Source: Cenococcum geophilum 1.58 (Eukaryota; Ascomycota; Dothideomycetes; Gloniales; Gloniaceae). Taken from it: DNA of 64,000 nucleotides. Under the pieces are notes generated by a model. That model did no database searches and was not told the origin of the DNA. It saw only the letters and a program-made list of their open reading frames with translations. Where the stretch lies: contig KV748252.1 in the NCBI GenBank assembly GCA_001692895.1, positions 1 to 64,000 of the forward strand, read 5' to 3'. Both the position numbers and the translations under genes were made by a program. Of the stretch, positions 35,617 to 47,159 are shown piece by piece (position 1 is the first letter of the stretch; every line of letters begins with the position of its first letter).

Positions 35617-38600
35617 TTACCCCCCTCTTTAAAAGAAAGCCTGCCCTTAGGCTTAGTTAGAAATAGGGTAATACTAGGCTTATAAACGTAGGATTATAAA
35701 ATATAAAATAAGGAGATAAAAGGGGATATAAGTATATCCAGACTACGTATAAAGGGCGATTGTGGGCTAAGTAGAAGCACTAGGCTAGAAAGAGTAGCCG
35801 CTAAAAGTCTTAGCATAGATCTAACTAATTAGATAAGTTTAACCGGTGGTTAAAGTTCCTAGACATCTGAAATTTTACGGTACTAGCAGAAAACGGTAGA
35901 ATATGGCAGAATTTGGCAGATAGCTGTATTAGGGCTTTGGGGCGTTTTTATCCCTATGTTCTTCCGGTAACTTATTATCTTTATTATACTAGTATTCTAT
36001 CTATTCGTCTAGGTACTTTAGGGGTCTAGGCGTATTAGGGTATTAGTTATAGAATTCTTTAAGCTTCTGGGGGTAGCCTATAAAGTTCTATATAGGGTAC
36101 TAGGTTAGGTTAGGATTGTAGCCCTTTTATTAAATATAGTATTTTAGCGTTCCCCGTACTATCTTATAGGCTAGTATTTTATTAACCTCCTATTTATTAT
36201 TACCGTTTACTTAAACTAGTAGGGGAGGCTCGTTCTTTTGTCTAGGTAATAGGTTGTTTATAGCTTTCCGTAACTTATCTGGTAAAAAAATAGGGTAAAC
36301 CCTAATTAAATCTAGGAGCTTTATCTTATATAAGTTGCCTATCTTCTTAAGAACCTTATACGGTCCTGCTATCTAGTAGTCTAGCTTATGGCTAGGTTGT
36401 TTGGTCTTCTAATTCCTTATTATAACCTAGACTATATCGCTAGGGGCAAAATTGGGCTCTTAACGGTATTTGTTTACCTACTGTTTTATTGACTTTTAAG
36501 CTTTTTCTAGGTTCCCGCGGGTTACTATCTAGGCTTCCTCTAATTATTTAGCGTATTGTTAGGCCTTAGTAAAGAATAGCTTCTCTTATATAGTCTAGGG
36601 TTTTTCTAGCCTTTTCCAGTTAAAGCTTATGCGGGGTAAGTATCCCATTTTTAGCTAAATTAGGGCAAACCCTGTGGAGTTATGGGGTAGGGTTGCTTGC
36701 GCGTAGTTTATTAAGGGTAGTAATTTAGACTAGTTGTTTTAGAAATAGTTAACGAAGGGCCTAAGCCTCTGGTTTAGGTACTAATTTATAATCTCTATCT
36801 AACCGTTTATCTAGGGGTAATAAGCCGTAGAAAGCTTTAGCTTAATGCCTAGGATTTAGGTAAACTTATTCCAGAAGGCCGATATAAACTATAGCCTATA
36901 ATTAGATATAATAGTATCTAGTAGTCTATAGATTTGGTAAACGTAATAGATATATAGCCGGGCTACCTCTTTTACATTAATGTTTTTATAATAAGGAATT
37001 AAGAACGGGCGTTTACTAAAGCGGTTAACTATAACTATAACTATATTATATCCGTTACGGTCTCTAGGTAGTTCGTAGAAGTCTATAAAGATATACTACT
37101 AAGGGTGCTCTAGTATTGGGAGTAGCTTAAATAGTCCTAGGGTTTTATCCTATAAGATTATAGCTCTCTAGCAGTCTTCGCAGTTCCGTATATATTAATT
37201 GATATCCGCAACTATTCTTAGCTAGTAGTAGCGGTAGTTAATAATTTTATGGGTCTTGTTCTTGCTAGGGTGTGCTATAAAGACTTAGTAATAAGCTTTA
37301 TAGATTAGTTTAGTCCGTAGATTGTTGATATTAGGGACTATAAGCCGCTCCTAGTATAGGAGCAATCCTTCCTCCGTCTTAAAATTAGGGTCTCCTTTTA
37401 TAGCTTATTTACGGAGGGCCCTTAAGGTATTAGCCGTGCGGTTTACAGTTAGGAGGCGGTTAATTAGCCCTATTAGCTTATCTAATAACTCCTCTATTAG
37501 TGCTAGTTTGTTTTGCTAGGAGTTTAGCTCCTTAAGGATCCGCGGGTCAAGCTGTTCTAGATAGAAGAGGGCGTACGTTTAATATTGGGTCTTTAGCTTA
37601 TTCTAGGGTCCTATATCTTATTCTCTTTAGGTTAAGGTATTAGCCTTAGAGTTTTGCTTGCTAGAATAATATATAATCGTAAAGAAGAATTAGGAGAGTA
37701 TTTCGGCCTACTAGGCTTATTATTTAATAAGCTACTTTATAGTTATAAAGTACTCTAGGGCTTTGTAATCTGTATATATCTTAATTTAGGAGTTCGTACC
37801 TTTGAGCTCTACACGCTATTAGGAGAGTGATTAAATAATAGCCAGCATTTCTTTGTCGTGTACTTTGTAGTTATACTTAACCGGGTTTATTATCTTTAAG
37901 AAGAAAGCTATAGGGTACTATTTGCCGTCTAGATATAACTATAATAGGATTCCCGCTACGACCCTATTAGAGGCATCCGTTTCTAGCATTAATTTAAGGT
38001 CTAGGTTATAGTAATAAAGAATTAGGGAAGAGATAAGCCGATCCTTTATCTCTTTAAAGGCTTTTATATAGCTATTATTAAAGACAAAAGGCGTGTCCTT
38101 CCTAGTTAGTCGTATAAAAGGTTTTGCTATAATCCTATAGTTATGGATAAACTAGCGGTAGAAGTTATAAAAGCTAAGGAAGGATTAGATTTCTCTTACT
38201 ATATAAGGGGCTTTTAGTTACGGATTGCCTCTACCTTCTTAGGGTTAACCTTAATTCCTTCTATAGTTACGATAAACCTAAGGTATTTTATACGTTTTAC
38301 CCTAAACTCGTATTTCTTAATATTAACTTATAAGCCCGCGTTCCGTAGTCTCTCTAGAACCTTCTTAACATAAACTTAATGCTTAAGTTCGTTGTCTAAG
38401 TATATAAGAATATTATCTAGGTATACCGTGCAGAATTCGTCTAGGTAATTAAAAAGAACGTTATTTATATACCTTTAGTACGTAGCTAATCCGTTTATTA
38501 GTCTAAAGGAAAGAACTTTATATTTATAGGAGCCATAACGGGTACGGAATATGGTTAAATCTTTAGATATGGGGTCTATTCCAATTCGGTAGAAAGCTTA

Positions 38601-40224
38601 ACGGATATTAAGTTTAGTAAAGATCTTTGCCCAGCTTAGACGTGTAAGGGTTTTATTAATTAAAGAAATAAGATACCAATCCTTTTAAGTAATAGCGTTT
38701 AGCTTTTAATAGTCGATGTAAAAGCAAAGGCCTTTATTAGGCTTTTTTATAAATAGGATAGGGGAAGTAAAAGGGGCTTAACTTGGCTTAATAAACCCTT
38801 TATCTAGGTTATTAATTAAGTACTACTTTGTTGCTTTTAGCTTATTTATTAATTGTTAGTAGAGGGGGCTATAACCTAGCGAGTTATTAGCTTTTAATTA
38901 AATCTTATAATCGTATGTTTAGTAAGGGGGTAACTTGTCTAAAGCCGTCTTTAAAAATATATCCTTATAATTTGTATAGATAGTAAGAAGGAGGCGTTTA
39001 ACTAGTTCCTTGTCGGTTTCCGCGGCTGGCTCTTCCTCCCTATTATTAATAATTTGGTTAATCTTATATAGGCTTATTATAAAGACCTCGTTGTCCTTCT
39101 GGTACATATTAAAGTAAAACGCTATAGCGCTAATTACGGCAATATCTACGGTGGGGGGGTTATATAACAATAGGGGCGTATATAACTTTATGGACTTCTA
39201 GGGCACTAGCGTTATTATTACTCCTTTTAACTCCTATTGTATCTTTTAGAGGTTATCCCTTATATCCTGTTAATGCGTTCTTTTCTATACTAGTTAGATC
39301 TGCGCAATTTAGACGTCATTTATATTACTATCTGTCCCGCTTCTATATATAGAGTCCTCTTTAAACGTAGCGCTTTGGGAGAGTATCTTTATTAGTACGG
39401 AGTTCTTTTTAGCTTCGCGGCGGGCGTTTTCTTAGGTAAAGGCTGGATTACGGGCCAGGACATCCTACTAGTAGGTAGGGTTAGCCCTTACGGCTAGTGT
39501 CTTACGGTCGGTTCGGATTTCCCTAATAAAGGAGGGCAACCTTAGTCTATTCTCCGGCTAGACGAACTATCTTTGTTGTATATTTAACTAAATATTAAAA
39601 TAGGATATCTATTTTCGTCTAAGGATTATATCGTAGGACCCTAGGTCTAGGATATAAAAGGGGATGCTGTATTAGCGTTATCCGTTAAGAGTAATATATA
39701 ACTTTAAGACGTGGGTAATAGGCTAACCAGCTTAGCCGTTATAGCCTTTTACCTAGATAGGCTTCTCTAGTTAGATGGCCTCTGCATTTAAAAACTTAGC
39801 AATATTATTTGTATAGGCAGTGTTTATAAAGGTAAAGCTATTTACTCTAGTGTTAATAAGGGCGGTTATATTAACTCTATATCTATTTTAAGATACTATA
39901 TATAGAACCGTAAAATGCTTTCTACCTATTAACTAACTAAGATTAATCTCTTTAAGATCAATAGGGTACCCTAGGGGGGAGTCTTTCCCTAGGGTTCTTC
40001 TTTTTCTAACTTATCGGACGTTTCTCTTACCTCTATCTCCTTAATATCGCCTATATTCTTTAGCTCTGGGCAAAATAAAATAAAGTGACCCTCCTTATTG
40101 CAGTTATAGCACGTAGCCGAGGCAAGATTAATCGGAGTATTACGGTAAATACTAGTTAATGGCGTGGTACGTAGCTAGTCGGGCGTTACTTACTAGTGCG
40201 TAGTTATAACCGCCTTTAGTGTAA

Positions 40225-40909
40225 GGGCGTGTTCGGTTGCAGCTCCAGATTGAATCTGGAGGCTTCAGAACCGAGTTGATCTGAAGCCTCAATCTGATCT
40301 GGAGGTGGGTGTTCGGTCAATCTGACGACTTTCTGATCTGGAGCTCCTCCAGATCGGCAACCGCGTCAAATTCGCACGCTTTACCGTATATAGTAGTTGA
40401 ACTTGAGCTCTTGGCGTCAGATCAACCTGTAGCTTTTTTCTACAGGTCAATCGTCAAGTCGAATCTGGAGCTCTGCTCGTGCGCCCGTCCACCAATCCAC
40501 CATGCTCCCACCGCTACCGCCCTTACTAACGACGGTATTACTACAGCAGCTGCAGGCCCTATACGATGTCCTCTTTTTAATTCTTTCTATCGCCATTTAG
40601 ATCTAATTAGGTAGAAGATATTGCTAATTTTAACCCTTATCTAAGGCCTTTTTATTAGAATAATTAACCTGTAAAGAGTACATATATTATTAGATCCCGC
40701 AAGAGTCACTTAAGTTCGCGAGTACTCTCTGTCTTTTTGGCAGTATGGCGTTATGGTGTGGGACACGTTACATAACCGAACAGTCGGCTTTATTTCAGAT
40801 TGAGCACAACCACCAGATTAAGCGCCACTAATTATCTACTAATTAACGCCGGTCAAAGCACGGATCAACGTCAGATTGAAAAAGCTCCAGATTGCAACCG
40901 AACACGCCC
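40225..40909. mobile_element. PIF/Harbinger-type MITE
   Basis: A 685-bp element with inverted ends GGGCGTGTTCGGTTGCA and a TAA target duplication (40222-40224, 40910-40912), both typical of the PIF/Harbinger superfamily. The subterminal region is rich in hairpins (CTCCAGATTGAATCTGGAG; GGCTTCAG with CTGAAGCC). A 101-codon open frame at 40309-40614 has no recognisable domain and no transposase features. Unlike the surrounding Gypsy it is GC-balanced and shows no RIP bias, so it inserted late or was below the length or copy threshold for RIP. Confidence 0.88.
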
Positions 40910-42068
40910 TAAGAGTAGTTATAGCTTGTCTTTCTACTTTAGCTCCTATAGGTGTGGCTAGCGAGTTCCGATCGCTATAGAGTTGCTTCTACTAATTAGG
41001 GCAGGCGTTAATCCGCTTTAGTTCTAAGTCTAATAATAGGCAATAAGCTGCGAGTCTTTTATAGGTTAGTAGGTTATTTAAGGTTACAGCGATCTTTTCT
41101 TATAGCCGGATTATTAGCTTATTGTATAGGTCTAATTAGTAGTTCTTAAGGGGAACCTAGCCTTCTTCTGCAAGGTATAGAAATTAAGTCTAGAATTTAG
41201 TAAAGGGTTAGTTTAGTTTTATTATTAGGCGATTATAGTTATAACAGGTATCCTGTACTTTGTTTGGGTTAATATAAATAGCTACTAAGTGCTATATTAT
41301 CTCGTTAATAGATATAAATCGGATAGGGGAGTTGTCCTTAAACTTGGCTTAAAGGTGCCGTTGGGCATCCCTAGTGGTTCGACCAAAGAGGTAGAGCATT
41401 TTAGCTTCTTTAAAAAGGAAATAGTTATAGTTAACACGGAGCTTTCCTTATACTTAAATCCTCTAATTTTTAAAGGTGGAGTCTATCCCGTTAGATAAGT
41501 AGTAGGGGGTTAGGGAGCTTAACGGACTTTAATTACTTTGTTATTATATCCGTACTCCCTGGTATATTACATTTAGTGGAGTAAATAGGTCGGCTAGGGC
41601 TTTAAGAAGGGGAAGCCAGGCTATTTTATAGGGCTATAAAGCTTTCTAGGATCTCTTATAGGGTCTCTTATATATTTCTTGCTTTAAGATAATTAGCTTC
41701 CTAGCTAGCTATAAGGGCGCGAATCTACTCGCGTATATCTACGATATTATTATTATCTTTAATTTCTAATCCTAATTAGATCTTAGGTTCCTCTTAGGTA
41801 GAGGCAGCTCTCTTAGATAAGCTTGCTTTAGGTGCCATTATTAGCTTCCTAAGGTTTATTAGTATTATATGCTTTAGTTTCGATTCTGGGGGTATAGGTC
41901 CAGTTCTATCTAGCTTATAAGGTGGGATATTATCTAGGCCTTCCCAGGTAATGTAGAGTTATTTTAGTGTCTAAGTATAGCGCGTTAATACGTCGTTGCA
42001 GATAAAGTTTCTTTAGGGTGGGATATTTTTAAGGCCTTCCTAGGCAAGGTAGGGTAAGCTTAGTATAA

Positions 42069-42278
42069 TGTTATGGCTCGTATAAATGCCTCTAAACCAA
42101 AGCTTATAGAATGCTGTATTATAAAGATACTAAGCTAAAGAGAAGGAAAAGGGGTTGCTAGGACCGATGTAAATAAATATATAGGGTGAGCCGCTAAGGC
42201 GCTAGCTTTAGGCGGGCCAATCGCAGGTCGGCAGAATATGGCAGAATTTAGCAGGTAACGTGCGATAGCGCCGTTACA
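42069..42278 (-). repeat. 5' LTR of the minus-strand Gypsy
   Basis: 210 bp, paired with 35407-35616; differences between them are mostly transitions and are more numerous than in the Copia at 6768. Confidence 0.9.
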
Positions 42279-43260
42279 ATTTATTAGCGACTTTTAACAA
42301 TAATTAAGTAAACGCCTTAAGATAATCTTGCAACTAAGCTTAGCATAATATCTAGAAACGGACGGCTAAACTAAAATTATTAACGCTACCGTAAATAAAT
42401 ACCTTTATACTTTTGTTAGCTTTATATAAAACAACTAGGTTAACTACCTACCGCTTATTAAGTTTACTATAAATAACTAAGTTAATAAGAGTATAGGTAT
42501 CTCCCCGTTTTTTATAAACTATAGCTTTAACCCTCACCTCAGAATTAAGCCTACTAGCCCCCGCCTATTAACACTATTAGTATAAGTAAAGAAGAAGTTT
42601 TGTTACGTAGACTCTATAGCTAACTACTTTAAGCGAATATTAATATAGCTTAAGGCCCTAGCCTAGATTTTATAGTAACGCTATAAAGATAATGCTAATA
42701 CCTATAGGGATAAGAGCGCGTTATTCTATAAAGGCGATATAGTTATAGTTAGCTTAAAAAATATAAAGATAAATAAACCTAAGAAGAAATGGGACGATAA
42801 ATAGGACGGCCTATACCCCGTACTCGTAGTATACTAAAGGATAGTTATAGTAGACCTTCCGGACTATATCTAAGTAAATAAATTCTTTTATATATCTAAG
42901 GTCCGCCTTTAGGCTGCTAAAGAGATCTCTAGCTAAGCAAATATTAATATTATAGAGCGCCGTAATATATAAGGACGAGTGGTAGAGAGAGATAATAACG
43001 GCAATATAAAAGATAAATAGGAGTTTAAGAAAATCCTTAATATATATAACGAAGACCCCTAGGGCCTAACTTATAAGATTAAATGGAAATATTATAAGGA
43101 TATAACCTAGCAGCTAAAGGAAGACCTAAAGGGTTACGAATAAGCTATATAGCGCTTTTATAAGCAATACCCTAAGAAGCTAGGACCCCCAAACTGGGCA
43201 TAAAATAAGGAAAAGTTACGCTAAGGTCGCGGCCAACCACCGTATTAAAATTTATAGTGG
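42279..43260 (+). mobile_element. Ty3/Gypsy fossil, integrase end and chromodomain (right part)
   Basis: Resumes the integrase interrupted at 35406, with E-T-D-G near 42,356 as in the Gypsy integrase core, and ends with a chromodomain-like stretch at about 43,050-43,190 (K-I-K-W-K-Y-Y-K-D readable). Marks the element as a chromovirus. Broken like its left part. Confidence 0.8.
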
Positions 43261-43264
43261 TTAA

Positions 43265-43700
43265 GATGTTATAGAACTTTAACTAGTAGTTAAAGTTATT
43301 TAATTAGCTAAATTCTTGCTAAGAAACGCCACGCGGATTAATTTAGGTGGCGGTATAGAGTTCTACTAACTTTACTCACTAAACTAACTAATTAGGATTT
43401 TCTATACCCGGTATAGAAAATCGCTATTAGCTTAGTTAAGGGCGGTAAGCGGAACTAATATCTTTATAGTAAAAAATAGACAACTCTATACACTGCCTAT
43501 TTTTAAGTTATTTATTTAGTTTAGGGACTAAACTATCTAGGGAAGAGGAGTACTGTTATAGCACTAGCCTAACGCATACTGTTTTATACTATCTTATACT
43601 ATTTCCTACTATTAGCTAGCCCACCACTAGTGACTTAGCGGCCGGCCCTACTATTTATATACAATACCCCCTTTCCACCTTCTTCCCCTCTTTATACTAT
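43265..43700 (+). repeat. LTR-like segment with palindromic module
   Basis: Follows the chromodomain. It contains the shared palindrome (43396-43422) and then GACTTAGCGGCCGGCCC and a TATA-like CTATTTATATAC at about 43,650, in the same order as the promoter part of the Gypsy LTRs. Probably the 3' LTR of the plus-strand Gypsy, but no matching 5' LTR or target duplication was found. Confidence 0.5.
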
Positions 43701-43739
43701 AACGTAGTTATTTAGTCTACTTTATTATAGTACTATAAT

Positions 43740-44078
43740 AATACCGGAAGAATATAGAGACAAAAACGCCCTAAAGCTGTCTGCTAAATTCTACTAAATT
43801 ATGCCATTTTCTACTAGTACTGTAAAACTTTAGATATTTAGGAACTTTAGCTGCCAGTTAAAGTTATCTAATTAGTTAGATCCTTACTAAGACCCTTTAG
43901 CGGCTCTTAGCCTATTGCTTTCCATATAACCTATAGTCGCCTTTTATACTTAGTCTAAACGCACTTATATCTTCTTTTTCTTATCTTATATTTTATAACC
44001 TTATGTTTATAAGCCTAGTGCTATCTTATTTCTAACTAAGCCTAAGGGCAGGCTTTCTTTTAAAAGGGGGGGTAATAT
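43740..44078 (+). mobile_element. 3' tail of another Gypsy copy
   Basis: Reverse-complement match to 35,617-35,990 of the minus-strand Gypsy, including the run into a G-rich purine tract (44066-44072). Its 3' LTR is displaced to 50428-50636 by the gag-only element. The upstream body of this copy is missing. Confidence 0.8.
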
Positions 44079-44321
44079 TGTGGTTGGGTAAAATGGGCCG
44101 CTACTTAGTGCCTTGGCATTTTCCTGTATATATTAAGCCTTCGGCTTCTCTCCTTCTCGACATCACGACCCTACCAGTTACCGGAAATACACTCTTTTCT
44201 TTCTTTCTTACTGACTGATTATGACTAACTAACTGACTGACTGACTGACCGACCGACCGACCGACAGACAGACAGACAGCACTGTGACTTTTCCATCTTA
44301 GAGAGGTCGTACCCTCCCACA
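44079..44321 (+). repeat. 5' LTR of the gag-only element
   Basis: 243 bp, TGTGGTTGGG to CCCTCCCACA, with an internal CTGA/CCGA/CAGA tetranucleotide tract. About nine differences from the right copy, nearly all transitions. Confidence 0.92.
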
Positions 44322-47159
44322 TATTTTATGGCATTCCACGTGGGGACGACGGCAAGCTCTTTAGATTAGAAGTCTAGTGCTACATACACGCAGGAACATA
44401 CTACAACTACCAAAGAGCCGCCAGCTGCAGAAGAACAACCAGCTGCAGAAGAACCGCCAGCCAGCCAGACAGACGAGACAGAAGCAGAGAACCAGGCAGT
44501 ATCGGACAGCGAGGGGAACCAGGTAGTCCCTGAACAGAAAGACAGCGGAAAAGACGGACATTAGACTCGACGCACAGGCCAAAGAGTGGCAACAGGAGGC
44601 AAAAGAGTGTCTCGGAAAATTACGAGCAAGGACGTCCAGCGAACAGGCGAGCTAATCAGACGACTTCGACCGGTCGGAATTACCCGATATCTCACCACCC
44701 GCGCGCGCACGAGCATGGCCAGAGCTTTATTGAAGATGCAGAGACGACAAGTAGCTAAGGGCTAACGAGATCTAAGGTATCTGGCGGCGAAGGAAGTTAG
44801 CGCTGCCCTTTAGGAACAGAAGAGAGAACACCAAGAAAGGTCGCAAGCATATAAGATCAGATCTACCCTTAAAAGCTTCCTATTCTGGCTTAGCTTTATC
44901 TTCTTTTAAGTTATCCGGATTGTGTTGGAGGCAGCTTTAGAGGCATTCTGTGAAGAAGCAGATATAGGTAAGAGCGTAAGGCTTAGCAGTACCCTACCGC
45001 ATAAAATAACGGCAGGTCAAAACAGATGGACGTATTAAGACCCAGTGGCCGTAGATGAAGACGCCGTGCTCTCTTAGGAAGACCGACCTCTAGGCGTTAA
45101 GAAGCAGTTAGAAGGAACCGAAGCCTATACTTCTTTTGCTGAGTATAAGCTAACACTAGGACAGCCATCTAGGATACTATTACCTCAGGCGGCAATGCAA
45201 GCAGACCTACCGTAGCGTTTACCCGCGATACCTAGGACTGACTCTTGGCGGACGAAGGACAAGAACCGCGAGGACCGCCTGCAAGCTCCTAAGGAAGCTC
45301 TAGATGCACCTTATAACCAGCAGTCAACAGCTTAAGATAGGATTTACGTTATGGTCTAGCCGATGCTAGCCCTAGGAGCTACTGGAACTCTATACTTTAT
45401 AGGACAGGACGTGTTACAGTTTATTGAGTAGTACGAGCGACTATGCGTCTGACACTATATAACGAGTAAGGAGAAGCACCAGGGCCTTCCGGAGTACTGC
45501 GATTACTGGATAGGGATGTAGATCCGAAGCTTACCTAAATTTATAGCTGGTGACTGGACGGAGCTTGTGAGAAAGCTTAGGGTAGAATACCGAGGAAGTG
45601 ACCAATTTCGATAAATAGAAACGGTAGAATTCTTAAAAGCCTATGTACGGTAGTGTAGGGACAGTCCGCTAAGTAGCGTACGCGAGTACTGCAGGTAGTT
45701 CATACTGATCTCCTAAAGGGTTACGCAGGCAGGCAATCTAGGGAACGCTTAGCGAGGGTACTGGTTTATAAAAGGACTTCCGCTTAAATATTAAAGGCAT
45801 GCTATGGCTAAAACGGGAGCTAATCTAGATAGATAAGAGTCCTTTGACTTCTATCAGTTATAGAGAGCTATAGAGGACAGGCTTAGTTCATATAAGGGCG
45901 CGGATCGTCTATCGAAAATGGACCTTAAGGAGCAGAGCCTTCGTTAGCTGGTTAAGCAGTTCTGTAATCAGCAGCCAGTTATAGGCAAAGATGCTACCCT
46001 TCGACCACCTGCGATCTTTTAGCCAAATAAGACAGCTGACGCCCGTTAAGCCAGCTAGAAAACGGACCCAGTTGGACCAGGTGTACACGGAGGAGCCCTA
46101 ATATAGTAGCAGTTACCCGCCACAGATCAAGCTGCAGTTTAAAGCCTAGCATAAGGATATAGCCTGGCACCAGGATACGAAGACTGGCAGAACAGCACCC
46201 GGCCTCCGCAAGACTTTTAATATCCGCAGGACTTCCGATATCCGCAAGATTCTACTGCCTTTGGACGACCGCAGCGGGACGCACGGGGTCAGCAGGATGG
46301 CACGCGATCTGGCCCGGGCCGATAGACCTATTTTGGATGCGGAGGAAGTCACCGTTTCACTAAGTACGAATATTAGGGGTTAAAGGATCTTATTCAGCAA
46401 GGACTTGTACATCTGTCTGATCGAAGAAGACTAGTAGCTGGGATATGCGATCGGCCTGGACCTGTACTTCCATGGCTCGGTAATAAAGGACGACTGAAGG
46501 GTATCAAGGACTGGCTCCGTACGTACTAAGGAACTAACCTAGATAAACCAAGGAAAGAACAGACGCAGCAACCAGCTTTCCATAACGGAGCAGCGCTAAA
46601 GATCAGTAACGAGAAAAGTACGAACTGGGGGGACTACTATTAGAATCGCCTAACCCTTAAAGACAGCCGCGCAACCAGGACAGCTATTAAGCTATAGGAG
46701 AGCAATGTACAACCAGAAGACTATATGCAGATTAGGTCACGGCCTACGAAAAAGGCAGCTGAAGCTAGGGAGGACTACTATTAGAATCGCCCGACCCTTG
46801 GAGACGGTCATTAGAGACGGTCATTAGAGGCGGACGCTTAAAGCAGACTCTACAGCAGGTGTAGAATGTTCGACTAGGGGACAGTCAAGTTCTAAGGTGG
46901 GGGAGGGGACGTAGGTGGCGGCCGTATAAAAGATTTCTATTTGTCTGCTTAATTACAGTATTTCCTAAAGCTCCTTTTCTTGTTTATTTTCTTAATTACA
47001 ACGCGTTAAGACGCGTCAATCGCGACGACCTGCTGCAGAGATGTTAGCTCAGCTTACCGCCTGTCACCGAGCCAATAGCGATTTTCTATCCCGGGGATGG
47101 AAAATCCTAATTAGTCCATTCAGCAATAGAGCCGGCAGAACTCTACACCGCCCCTGGAA

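Larger units (their letters stand above)
35407..42278 (-). mobile_element. Ty3/Gypsy chromovirus-type fossil, minus strand
   Basis: A 6,872-bp element with 210-bp LTRs (35407-35616, 42069-42278) and an ATTTA duplication (35402-35406, 42279-42283), inserted in the integrase of another Gypsy. On the minus strand, from high to low coordinates: gag with a zinc knuckle C-Y-N-C-N-K-E-G-H at about 40,100-40,130, protease region, RT with Y-L-D-N-I-L-I-Y at about 38,401-38,426, RNase H, integrase about 36,500-37,400, and a chromodomain-like segment at about 36,040-36,200. A G-rich purine tract precedes the 3' LTR (35,617-35,625 on plus as CCCCCC). It appears full length with dozens of breaks; its gag region also holds a later MITE. 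Confidence 0.9.

Noticed and set aside
40309-40614. 101-codon gene inside the PIF-type MITE
   Set aside because: No domain, no transposase motif, starts in hairpin-rich terminal sequence; probably chance in GC-balanced DNA.
44101-44322. Minus-strand frames in the LTRs at 44.1 and 50.2 kb
   Set aside because: Identical frames because the LTRs are copies; they run through a tetranucleotide tract and have no coding character.
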